Assembly (NCBI GenBank): GCA_036795455.1
Contig: DAIRET010000124.1
Coordinates: 1 to 8,587 of the forward strand
Length of the DNA: 8,587 nucleotides
Source of the DNA: DAIRET01 sp036795455
GTDB lineage: Bacteria; Bacteroidota; Ignavibacteria; Ignavibacteriales; Ignavibacteriaceae
Reading direction: 5' to 3'
The position numbers and the translations under genes were made by a program. Of this stretch, positions 1 through 6,752 are shown in pieces (position 1 is the first letter of the stretch; each line of letters opens with the position of its first letter). A model generated the notes under the pieces. It made no database searches. It saw only the letters and a list, made by a program, of their open reading frames with translations, and was not told the DNA's origin.

Positions 1-659
1 TCATTCTGAAATTGAATATAACCTTCTGTTTGATCAAAATAATTCAAACCCGTTTTATTAAATGTAAAACTTTGAGCTACTCTTCTATCCAATTTTGCAG
101 TTTCTCTATCACCGAATTGCACACCGTTTGTTCCTCGCAAATAAATGCCGAGATAGTTATTAAAAACTAACGAAATGTCTGCCCCGTAAAAAAGCAGCTG
201 AGAAGCAGAAATGTCTCTGCTTTCACTCTTGTTCATTATCAACCTGCTGGAGAAAACCGGGTTAATAGTAAAATAAAAGTGCTCGTCTTTGTAATGGTAT
301 AGATGGTTCTCTGAATTAGAAACAATATTTTCAATTAAGGTTGACTGATGATTCCCCAAAAAAGATTTTATCGAATCAGTTGAATCTGTATGGTGATAAT
401 ACGATTGGTACCTTTCTAACTTTTCTAAATCAATCGAAGATAGAAACGATTTCTTTTCCTGAATTAAAGATAGAAGATGATGGATTTTAGATTTCGATAA
501 CGGTAAAACCACATCATTATACTCAGGTAAGAAGCCTGATACAGATGCTCTTTTTAAGTAATCATAGACAGGTGAATTAGGATCTTCGTTAATTACCTGT
601 GCAAACGATGAATTAAAGGAAAACAAGAGAAAGAAAAGAAGGCAGCAAGCAACTCTCAT
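1..659 (-). CDS. Secreted, probably outer-membrane beta-barrel protein (Wzi-like?), 5' part only
   Basis: The frame opens with ATG at 659-657 and stays open for 219 codons to the left edge, so the C-terminal part is missing. The product starts with a clear Sec signal peptide: MRVACC, a Leu/Phe-rich core, then a likely cut after SFA at residue 20. Next comes a roughly 100-residue helical, polar region (YDYLKRASVSGFLPEY near 32-47). After about residue 125 there are alternating aromatic/polar segments like beta-strands (HFYFTINP, LFYGADISLVFNNYLGIYLRG) and EGYIQF at the edge. This layout recalls Bacteroidota capsule-assembly Wzi family proteins, which bind capsule at the outer membrane, but I recognise the family only loosely. 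A good Shine-Dalgarno (AAGGA, plus-strand 665-669) sits 5 nt before the ATG. The gene begins 24 nt after the dehydratase stop, so it is probably in the same operon. Export is fairly certain; the Wzi assignment is tentative. Confidence 0.72.
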   Translation of the reverse strand, partial: MRVACCLLFFLLFSFNSSFAQVINEDPNSPVYDYLKRASVSGFLPEYNDVVLPLSKSKIHHLLSLIQEKKSFLSSIDLEKLERYQSYYHHTDSTDSIKSFLGNHQSTLIENIVSNSENHLYHYKDEHFYFTINPVFSSRLIMNKSESRDISASQLLFYGADISLVFNNYLGIYLRGTNGVQFGDRETAKLDRRVAQSFTFNKTGLNYFDQTEGYIQFQN

Positions 660-664
660 CCGGT

Positions 665-669
665 TCCTT
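665..669 (-). promoter_or_regulatory. Shine-Dalgarno of the outer-membrane protein gene
   Basis: On the minus strand AAGGA is followed by ACCGG and then ATG, a 5-nt spacing. It fixes the start at 659 and shows that this organism uses anti-SD pairing for at least some genes. Confidence 0.6.
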
Positions 670-683
670 AAAACTGTAATGGA

Positions 684-2660
684 TTAAAAGAAACCAGCGT
701 TCTCTTCAACCGTTTTCCTTGCTTTACCATTAATTTCATTAAGATATTTTCCGTTGCCCGAATGTTTACCATTACCGTTACCGTTTTTCCAATCGAAAGT
801 CGGCACGAATTTTTTCAGCATGGAGCGCCATTCATCTTTAGTTAAGGTTGTATTAATACTTGAAAAATCATCAATCATCATTGCAACGGTTGTTTCATCG
901 AATGTACAATTAAGTTTAGCTTTAAATATTTTTTCATGCCGGGTGCTTAGAACGCCTTCTTCAGCAGTCAGAACTTCTTCAAACAACTTTTCGCCTTCCC
1001 TAATACCTGTAAATTCAATTTTAATATCTTTATCGGGAATCAGATTGTTCATTAATATCAATTCCTTGGCAATATCGAGAATCTTGATCGGTTCACCCAT
1101 ATCCAGCACAAAAACATCGCCGTTCTTCCCTGTTGCCGCCGCTTGCAAAACAAGAGCAACAGCTTCAGGAATCGTCATAAAGTATCGTTTCATATCCGGG
1201 TGAGTTATAGTGATTGGTCCGCCGTGTTTTAACTGCTCAAGGAATATAGGCAATGCGCTTCCGCGGCTACCGATAACATTACCGAATCTTACCGAAACAA
1301 AATTAGAACCGCCGCCTTTACCTATACCGGTTACAATATTCTCGGCAACTCTTTTTGTAGCACCCATAATACTTGTCGGATTAACGGCTTTATCGGTAGA
1401 GATTAATACAAAATTTTCGACATGATACTTTTTAGCTGATATCGCAAGATTATTTGTTCCAAGGACGTTTACTCTTATTGCTTCTTCAGGGAATTTTTCC
1501 ATAACGGGAACATGCTTATAAGCGGCTGCATGGAAGATTACATCCGGTGCAAACTCCCTAATTATTTTATCTACTTTTTGCATGTCGGAAATATCCGCAA
1601 GGTACATTTTTATCGGAATCGCTTTACTATTCCTTCCTAATTGAACTTCCAGATCCGCAAGGTCGCTTTCGTTAATATCAAGAATTCCGACAATGTCAGG
1701 GTCGTAAAAAATTACCTGTCTTGCAATTTCGGAACCGATTGAACCTGCAGCACCGGTAATTAATACTCTTTTTCTTTTGATATATTTAATGATATCAATT
1801 GTATTGATTGAAATCGCATGTCTGCCAATCAAATCACTTGCGTTAAGATCGCGGATGTCTCTAACAGATACCTGTATTACATTAGATATGTCGTTAATAG
1901 TTGAAACGACTTTAACTTCCGAGACGTTTGCATCTTTTGCAATCATAAAGATTTTCTTATAGAAATTTCTATCTGCAGAAGGGATTGCAATGATGATTAC
2001 TTCAATCTTTTGCTGGTGAATTAAATAAGGCAAATCTTCAGTCGTACCTATTACTCTAACACCTTGTAATTGAAGATTCTGTTTATTCAAATCATCGTCG
2101 ATAAATCCAACCGGTATAAATTTCTTTGGCTGGTTCCGGTACAGTTCTCTGAGAAGTTGTTCCCCGCTGCTTCCTGCACCAATTATTATTGTCCTTTTCA
2201 GACCGCTGGTTCCGGCATCTTTTCTAAACACTTCAAGGAACATTCTTTTCGATATTCTGAAACCGCTGCTTAAAATAAAAGTAAGCATCAGATCAAGTAA
2301 AATAACCGTTCTTGGAAAACCTTCGAATTTGTTTAGTTCAAATCCGTAAAGGATAATAAAGATTATACCGCTGCTGATTGCAGAGGCTTTTGCAATACTT
2401 GCTAAATCTTGTAACGAAACATAGCGCCAGCTAATATCATACAGATGATAAAAAGCGAATACGGAGAATTTTATAGTTAAGAAAAGAGCCAGGTAGTAAA
2501 AAAGATTTGTAAACTGGACGTAGCTGAATTCAAATTCAAATCGTATATAAAAAGCGCTTACTAAGGATATACAAAATGCAATCAGATCAAAAAGAATAAA
2601 TGTGAATTTCCTTTTGATATTACCATTCAAGAAAAAATTTATAAGCTGTTTTTGCATCAT
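684..2660 (-). CDS. Membrane-bound nucleotide-sugar 4,6-dehydratase/epimerase, FlaA1/CapD/WbpM/PglF type
   Basis: 658 residues, the usual size for the long membrane form of this family. Four hydrophobic segments lie at about 18-40, 52-75, 93-107 and 117-134. A CoA/NAD-binding-like domain follows with GAGSSG at 161-166. The catalytic extended SDR domain starts near 299 with TGAAGSIGS (302-310, NAD(P)-binding Gly motif). YKHVPVME at 381-388 and STDKA at 421-425 are typical. The catalytic Tyr position holds Met (M432, MGATK, K436); Ser-Met-Lys in place of Ser-Tyr-Lys is known in WbpM/PglF enzymes, so the enzyme is probably active. Such enzymes convert UDP-GlcNAc (or a related UDP-HexNAc) to the 4-keto-6-deoxy sugar used for QuiNAc, FucNAc or bacillosamine; which one cannot be told here. 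The C-terminus (626-648) is a Gly/Asn/Lys-rich tail outside the fold. Two Met codons open the gene and no clear Shine-Dalgarno decides between them. The stop is TAA. Confidence 0.93.
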   Translation of the reverse strand: MMQKQLINFFLNGNIKRKFTFILFDLIAFCISLVSAFYIRFEFEFSYVQFTNLFYYLALFLTIKFSVFAFYHLYDISWRYVSLQDLASIAKASAISSGIIFIILYGFELNKFEGFPRTVILLDLMLTFILSSGFRISKRMFLEVFRKDAGTSGLKRTIIIGAGSSGEQLLRELYRNQPKKFIPVGFIDDDLNKQNLQLQGVRVIGTTEDLPYLIHQQKIEVIIIAIPSADRNFYKKIFMIAKDANVSEVKVVSTINDISNVIQVSVRDIRDLNASDLIGRHAISINTIDIIKYIKRKRVLITGAAGSIGSEIARQVIFYDPDIVGILDINESDLADLEVQLGRNSKAIPIKMYLADISDMQKVDKIIREFAPDVIFHAAAYKHVPVMEKFPEEAIRVNVLGTNNLAISAKKYHVENFVLISTDKAVNPTSIMGATKRVAENIVTGIGKGGGSNFVSVRFGNVIGSRGSALPIFLEQLKHGGPITITHPDMKRYFMTIPEAVALVLQAAATGKNGDVFVLDMGEPIKILDIAKELILMNNLIPDKDIKIEFTGIREGEKLFEEVLTAEEGVLSTRHEKIFKAKLNCTFDETTVAMMIDDFSSINTTLTKDEWRSMLKKFVPTFDWKNGNGNGKHSGNGKYLNEINGKARKTVEENAGFF

Positions 2661-2766
2661 ACTTTTGTTAATTGACCCGATAAAATTACCAAAAAAGTAT
2701 TAAATAAAAAAAACTAATTTTATTGCCGTGTGATTCGGAAAAATATTGCTAATTAAACCCCATCCT
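2661..2766. other. A/T-rich gap inside the polysaccharide cluster
   Basis: These 106 nt separate the glycosyltransferase stop from the dehydratase start, the longest gap within the minus-strand cluster. On the minus strand there are runs of T and near-matches to the Bacteroidetes -7 box (for example TAATTTTA), but none has a convincing upstream TTTG partner. I see no stem followed by a T-run that would be a clear terminator. A weak internal promoter for the dehydratase is possible but not supported. Confidence 0.3.
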
Positions 2767-3987
2767 TTATAAACTTTTTAAGACTTTATGAAACTCTTTA
2801 ACAATCATCTCTATATCAAAACGTTCATGAACGAATAGATTTCCTGCCCGCCCCAATTCTTTACCTAACTCTGGATCATTATATAATTGAATCACTTTTT
2901 CTGCTAATTCTTCATGGTTTTCTGGTGTGAAATAAAGGCTGCATTTCCCTTCGTCTACAAATAGTTCTCTTGCTTCTCCGTCAACTCCAAGTAAAATTGG
3001 TTTTGAGTGGACAAAGTATTCAAATATTTTGGAAGGAATTGCACCTAAAAACAAATCCAGCTTTTTAAGCGGAATTATCCCAGCATCAATTTGAGGAAGG
3101 ATTTCATTCATTTTCATTTTCGAAACTGGTGGAAAGAAGAAAACGTTCTCAAGCTTTAATTCCTCTTTTAATTTAATTAATCTTTCTTTTTCAGGTCCAT
3201 TACCTTGAAGTACGAACTTAATATTCGGGATGTGCGTAAGAAGCTTCGCTGCTCTTAAAATTATATCAAGTCCTTGAGAATAACTTATATTTCCTCCATA
3301 AAACAAAATAAAATCGTTTTCATTGAAAACGTTCTCAACTTTCCAATTAGATTTTACTTCTTGAACAACCAAAGACATTGTATTTATCCCATTCCTATAT
3401 AAATGAGTTTTTACTGATGGGGCTCTCAAATTAATACTTTTAATTATTCCTTTCGTTTGACCTGTAACAATTTTAGACTTTCTATAAATAAACAACTCAA
3501 GTTTTTCAGTAAGCTCCAAAATATACTTGTTGGTAATTAAGCCTAATTTTTTAGCAGACTCAGGCCACAAATCGGAAACATTAAAAACAAGTTTAGATTT
3601 TTTCAATCTGGCAAGAATTACAGCTGAAATTCCCAAAAAAAGTGGAGGGGATTCGCAAATAATAATGTCATATTTCTTTAGTTTTATTATTCCTAATAGA
3701 AGAGACGAAAAGACAAATGAAAAATAGTTCATTAACCTAAAGAAAATGGCAGATGATTTTCTTACAAAAATCTATGAACGAAACACTCTTAAACCTTCAA
3801 TGTATTCAACTTTCATCAATTTCTTTTTATACCCATCATAAATACACATGTTAGGATAGTTTGGCATTGCAGTCAAAATATCTATTTCTTCAGAATTGTC
3901 GTTTAGTCTTTTTGCAAGATCAAATAACCGGTTTTGAGGAGCACCTATTTCTGGTGGAAAGAACTGAGTCAGAATTAATATTTTCAT
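2767..3987 (-). pseudogene. GT4 glycosyltransferase (WbuB/WcaI-type) interrupted by one in-frame amber codon
   Basis: Two open pieces, 3987-3772 (71 codons plus TAG) and 3771-2767, lie in the same frame with no indel. Together they encode a 405-residue protein, the normal length for WbuB/WcaI-like GT4 enzymes, which transfer a sugar from a nucleotide donor to a lipid-linked glycan at the inner membrane. The N-terminal piece has the family opening (LTQFFPPEIGAPQNRLFDLA, residues 7-26) and MPNYPN at 41-46. After the stop, IFVRKSSAIFFR leads straight into NYFSFVFSS, as expected in an intact protein. Later motifs are DLWPESAKKLG (139-149), FYGGNISYSQG (229-239) and PSKIFEYF (318-325), forming a complete C-terminal nucleotide-sugar domain. 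Internal starts such as ATG 3732 would give a product lacking the acceptor half, so it is unlikely to work alone. The gene begins 28 nt after the ATP-grasp stop. It may be a recent nonsense mutation, a base-call error, or a suppressed codon. Confidence 0.85.
3772..3774 (-). other. In-frame amber codon (codon 72) in the glycosyltransferase
   Basis: The minus strand reads CGT TCA TAG ATT TTT GTA AGA: Arg-Ser-stop-Ile-Phe-Val-Arg. From memory of related GT4 proteins, this place is normally Arg-(Ser/Thr/Cys)-Trp followed by a hydrophobic strand, so TAG probably replaces TGG by one G-to-A change. The complete genes in the window end in TAA or TGA, so nothing else here suggests that TAG is read as an amino acid. 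Confidence 0.8.
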
Positions 3988-4015
3988 AAGATTTTATATG
4001 TATTAAAATTATTCC

Positions 4016-5197
4016 TTACCAGCCGCGATTGAATAAATCTTTCAGCTTATTACCGAAGAATACCATTCTAAAAGAATCAATAATGGTTCCCAATACCGGC
4101 TTCAAATCATCACGGTCAATTATATCATCATGTATTCTGAAGGAGAAAAAATTGTACAATTCTTCTTTGCTCATTCTTTTTCTTTTTCTTGAAAGAAGCC
4201 AAAGGAAATCTCCCCACAACAACCACCTCGTCTGAATACCCAATTTGTAATTAAATATTTCATCACATTTTTTATTCACTATTAGCTCCAGAAGAAGTTT
4301 CGGAAAATCAACTCCCGCATGGTAAGCCATTGCTAATGAACCCCAAAACCTTGGATTTATTTCCATCAATCTTGGTACTCCGTTTCTTGCATCAATTCTA
4401 AATTCCACCATTGCAACACCATTCCAATTTAAACTGTCTAAAAGAATTTTTGAATAGCTTTCAATATCCTGAAACCTTACTGATTCACGACAAGTTGATG
4501 GACCGCCATGAGCAGGGTACTCTCTAATTCTTTTATGAGTAAATTTTGCTTTCAATTCGCCTTTATTGTAAAGCATTTCAACCCCATAACTCCCGCCATA
4601 AGGTATGTATTCCTGGATCAATCCCTTCTTATATTTATCTATAAAAATGGGAATTGTTTTCTTTAATTCATCAACGTTCTTAATAAAGTAGATTCCTCTG
4701 GAACCTGATTCATATTCAGGTTTTAGAATTACCGGGAATACTAATAACTCTAAAGTTTTTTGGACTAAATTCTCTGTATCGTTGTTTAATTCAGTTGTCG
4801 GTATTGATACCGGGTGCGGAATATTGAGTCTTTTGGCAAGATTTATAGTTTCAATTTTACTTCTTGCTTTCAAATAATTATCTAAAAATGGTAAACAAAC
4901 CGGGATTTCCTCGGTAGAATTGTTGTTCAACTCCGACATTATATCCGTTGTTTCATCATCAACCGGTATAATAGCGTCGTATTTTTTCATTTTAATTATT
5001 TGAAGAATAAAGGAGAGAAATTTCTCTTTTTCTTTTAACGGGGAGGGATACTTAATAAATTCGCAACAATACCGGGAATACGTTGAATAGGCTCTGTATT
5101 CTGCTCCGACATCTACTTTTACACCGGAACGCCCGAGAGATCTGATTATCGTGATGGCGGCTCGAGCATTACCATCCAGTACAAGTACTCTATTCAT
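4016..5197 (-). CDS. ATP-grasp domain ligase of the polysaccharide cluster
   Basis: 393 residues, ending in TAA. The N-terminal pre-ATP-grasp Rossmann-like part (1-100) opens with VLVLDGNARAAITIIRSLG and has IIPVDDETTD at 77-86. The ATP-grasp core follows: VILKPEYESGSRG at 156-168 (ATP-contacting Lys159 and the Gly-rich loop), QEYIP at 195-199, and MEINPRFWGS at 278-287, with Glu279 and Asn281 as expected Mg/ATP ligands. The C-terminal 90 residues are rich in Trp, Leu and basic residues (TRWLLWGDFLWLLSRKRKR, 323-341) and may lie at the membrane surface. ATP-grasp enzymes activate a carboxylate as an acyl phosphate and join it to an amine or similar nucleophile; the substrate here is unknown. 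Its start ATG overlaps the TGA of the HAD gene (ATGA), so the two are probably translationally coupled. By context it may amidate or aminoacylate a sugar, or make an activated precursor; that role is inference. Confidence 0.85.
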   Translation of the reverse strand: MNRVLVLDGNARAAITIIRSLGRSGVKVDVGAEYRAYSTYSRYCCEFIKYPSPLKEKEKFLSFILQIIKMKKYDAIIPVDDETTDIMSELNNNSTEEIPVCLPFLDNYLKARSKIETINLAKRLNIPHPVSIPTTELNNDTENLVQKTLELLVFPVILKPEYESGSRGIYFIKNVDELKKTIPIFIDKYKKGLIQEYIPYGGSYGVEMLYNKGELKAKFTHKRIREYPAHGGPSTCRESVRFQDIESYSKILLDSLNWNGVAMVEFRIDARNGVPRLMEINPRFWGSLAMAYHAGVDFPKLLLELIVNKKCDEIFNYKLGIQTRWLLWGDFLWLLSRKRKRMSKEELYNFFSFRIHDDIIDRDDLKPVLGTIIDSFRMVFFGNKLKDLFNRGW

Positions 5198-5802
5198 CTA
5201 TTAAAAAAAGTAAAATGTTTTTTATACGATTCATAATCATTGTACACAGTTACCCGGTCCCTTCTTACAACAAAAATTTTTTTTGCAATTTGAGCCAAAG
5301 ACTTATCAGAAAGCGAATCGGTATATAACTCTTCAATTGTATCAATCCCCATCTGTTTTACATATTCTAATTTCTTTTCTTTGTATGGAAGTTTTTTTAT
5401 ACCGTATTCTTTTTCTTTCGACAATTCTAAACCTATTACAGGGATTCCCGGAAATAGAAATTCTATGTAAATTGCCGGTGAAGCCGAGCAAATCAAAACT
5501 TTTGAATTCTCTTTACTCTCATTTAACATTTTGACAACGTTCTTATTAAGGGCAATAGTATCGGCAAATTCTTTCGAATAAACCTTTACCAATTCAGGGT
5601 CATCGGGTAAAAAAAGGTTTAATCCTATTATTTTAAGAGTTCTGTTTGATATTAGCTTCAACACCCTAATTAATAAAAAAAAGTAATAGACCGTTTTCCT
5701 AAAGATTAGACCGGTTTTACCTTTCCCAACGAAAAAAAGAAAAGAAGTAAATGTATCTTTTTCTGTTAATGTTTTATCGAAATCAAATACTTTGACAACC
5801 AT
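5194..5802 (-). CDS. HAD-IB family phosphatase (SerB-like fold), first gene of the polysaccharide cluster
   Basis: Read from ATG 5802 the product has 202 residues, normal for HAD-IB hydrolases. Motif I is FDFDKTLT with nucleophile Asp7 and acid/base Asp9. The region 20-65 is a helical, hydrophobic cap typical of this subgroup. Motif II is LICSAS, with Ser106 or Ser108. Lys residues near 137-144 can supply motif III. Motif IV is YTDSLSD, with Asp162 and Asp166 for Mg binding. It is therefore a likely phosphomonoesterase; the substrate is not visible. The frame continues open upstream to an ATG at 5982, but that would add 60 residues in front of motif I, while HAD-IB proteins normally begin within about ten residues of it. 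The extension also contains a possible promoter and a T8 run. I therefore choose 5802, although the Shine-Dalgarno there is weak. The TGA stop overlaps the ATP-grasp start by 4 nt. Confidence 0.82.
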   Translation of the reverse strand: MVVKVFDFDKTLTEKDTFTSFLFFVGKGKTGLIFRKTVYYFFLLIRVLKLISNRTLKIIGLNLFLPDDPELVKVYSKEFADTIALNKNVVKMLNESKENSKVLICSASPAIYIEFLFPGIPVIGLELSKEKEYGIKKLPYKEKKLEYVKQMGIDTIEELYTDSLSDKSLAQIAKKIFVVRRDRVTVYNDYESYKKHFTFFNR

Positions 5803-5907
5803 TACCACTGTAATTATTCTTTGTTTGCCAGACACTTCATTACAGCAACAAAAAAAATAATTTATCCTTCCTTTCTTAAAGGACTTGATTAAAATATTAT
5901 TACATAT

Positions 5908-5915
5908 CAAAAATA
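5908..5915 (-). promoter_or_regulatory. Candidate -7 box for the polysaccharide operon
   Basis: The minus strand reads TATTTTTG, an exact match to the Bacteroidetes -7 consensus TAnnTTTG. At a 19-nt spacing upstream the sequence is TTTT rather than TTTG, so the -33 part is poor. A start near 5901 would leave about a 100-nt leader before ATG 5802. In a T-rich region the match could be chance. Confidence 0.3.
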
Positions 5916-5986
5916 CAAAAAAAGAGCCGATGTAAAAATCTACTGCTATTATTGCTTTAATATAAACTACCGGGTCTTCCATTTAT

Positions 5987-6032
5987 ACTCTCGTCAATTC
6001 CCGGTCTTCGGATTTGCAATAACTTCGAGAGT
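5987..6032. repeat. 7-bp inverted repeat in the divergent region
   Basis: ACTCTCG at 5987-5993 is repeated as CGAGAGT at 6026-6032 with a 32-nt gap. On the plus strand TTTT follows the second arm. There is no plus-strand gene just upstream to terminate, so an operator or a chance repeat is as likely as a terminator. It lies just upstream of the HIRAN promoter. Confidence 0.3.
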
Positions 6033-6049
6033 TTTTAAAGAAAAAAGAA

Positions 6050-6080
6050 TTTGACAGTTAAGCATTATTGTTTAATTTTG
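6050..6080 (+). promoter_or_regulatory. Bacteroidetes-type promoter of the HIRAN gene
   Basis: TTTG at 6050-6053 (within TTTGACA) is followed after 19 nt by TAATTTTG at 6073-6080. This fits the Bacteroidetes housekeeping consensus TTTG, about 19-21 nt, TAnnTTTG. The TTGACA at 6051-6056 also equals the sigma70 -35 box, but no good TATAAT lies 16-18 nt downstream. The expected start near 6087 gives a leader of about 70 nt before ATG 6155. Confidence 0.55.
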
Positions 6081-6154
6081 AGCAGTAAAGAATTAATTGC
6101 AAGGTTATTTTACTTTATGGTTACTTTAATTTACTTACTACTTATCAATAATGA

Positions 6155-6550
6155 ATGAATAGACTAAGTTTTCTAAAAAGAATAAGTACTGGCTTTTTTG
6201 CATTATTCATCCCGCAAAACGCTAAAGGTGATGTAAATAAGAAGAGATATTTTCTTACAAAGTTTTATGTAGCCGGGTTCTACTATTATGACGGTGAAAC
6301 TGTTGTTAATAAACTTAAGGTGGGAGATGAATTATTAATTGTGCAAGAACCTACAAATCCATATGATAGACGTGCATTAGAGATTTTTACAACTAATAAT
6401 ATAAAATTAGGCTATGTCCCTCGAAACGAAAATCCGATACCTTCAAGATTATTACGTCAGAATGTAACAATAATCGGTACGGTAGATAAAATCAACCCGG
6501 ATGAAGAAGATTGGAAAAAAGTAAGAATCAATCTTTTTGCGGAAGTATAA
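6155..6550 (+). CDS. Stand-alone HIRAN-domain protein with signal-like N-terminus
   Basis: 131 residues. From about residue 36 to the end it matches a HIRAN domain: AGFYYYDGE at 40-48, LKVGDELLIVQEPTNPYD at 54-71, then ALEIF, LGYVPRNEN at 85-93, and ending in a beta-strand with VRINLFAEV. In eukaryotic HLTF/Rad5 the HIRAN domain binds 3' ends of single-stranded DNA. Bacterial stand-alone copies are mostly uncharacterised, so DNA binding is only a family hint. The N-terminus (NRLSFLKRISTGFFALFIP, residues 2-20) looks like a short signal or anchor and resembles a Tat motif (RRxFLK) that lacks the second Arg. If it is exported, a role on chromosomal DNA would be unlikely. The start at 6155 is chosen because an ATG 4 nt earlier runs into a stop after three codons; no clear Shine-Dalgarno is present. 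The stop is TAA. Confidence 0.82.
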   Translation: MNRLSFLKRISTGFFALFIPQNAKGDVNKKRYFLTKFYVAGFYYYDGETVVNKLKVGDELLIVQEPTNPYDRRALEIFTTNNIKLGYVPRNENPIPSRLLRQNVTIIGTVDKINPDEEDWKKVRINLFAEV

Positions 6551-6575
6551 ATATCATTTTAAGTTAAGTAAAAAT

Positions 6576-6752
6576 ATGACTAAACAAGAACCGATACCAC
6601 ACCTTGGTAAATTCTCTTTTATTGCTGCTTCTATTTTTATGTACTTGAGTGAAATAACAGGAGAAACTTTTCGAATTTTTCTGACGTGGATTAGTATTTT
6701 TTTTATGTGTATTTGTACAAGTAGAATAAGTAACATTGTAATGCTACCATAA
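6576..6752 (+). CDS. Possible small membrane protein, 58 residues
   Basis: The ATG lies 25 nt after the HIRAN stop on the same strand, and the frame ends in TAA. The product starts polar (MTKQEPIPHLGK), then has a hydrophobic stretch (FSFIAASIFMYL, 13-24), a short polar turn (SEITGET), and a stronger membrane segment (FRIFLTWISIFFMCICTS, 32-49). It could be a two-helix hairpin encoded together with the HIRAN protein. I recognise no family. The opposite strand of the same stretch is also open (6554-6778), but it starts only at TTG and shows no better features. In A/T-rich DNA a frame this short can be chance, so this is a tentative call. Confidence 0.38.
   Translation: MTKQEPIPHLGKFSFIAASIFMYLSEITGETFRIFLTWISIFFMCICTSRISNIVMLP

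Larger units (their letters stand above)
5803..6154. other. Divergent intergenic region between the polysaccharide operon and the HIRAN gene
   Basis: If the HAD gene starts at 5802, these 352 nt hold no gene I can support. They contain a candidate minus-strand promoter (5908-5915), a good plus-strand promoter (6050-6080), a 7-bp inverted repeat (5987-5993 with 6026-6032), and an imperfect direct repeat CCGGGTCTTCC / CCCGGTCTTCGG (5970-5980 and 6000-6011). There is no tRNA-like cloverleaf. A purine-rich AAGGAAGGA lies on the minus strand around 5865-5874, but no usable start codon follows at the right distance. Confidence 0.5.

Noticed and set aside
424..436. Dehydratase possibly inactive because the catalytic Tyr is Met.
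   Set aside because: The Met is at residue 432 of the 684-2660 gene (these positions are residue numbers), and Ser-Met-Lys is the known arrangement in WbpM/PglF enzymes.
754..1203. Open frame of 149 codons on the plus strand.
   Set aside because: It is antisense to the well-supported dehydratase gene and its product shows no recognisable domain; the same holds for 1210-1425, 1777-1962 and 2070-2273.
3733..3771. Frameshift between the two glycosyltransferase pieces.
   Set aside because: The distance between the stop and the next ATG is an exact multiple of three and the intervening 13 codons continue the family sequence, so no indel is needed.
3772..3774. TAG as a recoded (pyrrolysine or other) codon or a programmed readthrough site.
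   Set aside because: There is no sign of a recoding element, Pyl is not expected in this protein family, and Trp to amber by one base is the simpler explanation.
5994..6025. tRNA or small RNA in the GC-richer patch of the divergent region.
   Set aside because: No T-loop GGTTCGA motif, no acceptor stem and no cloverleaf could be found.
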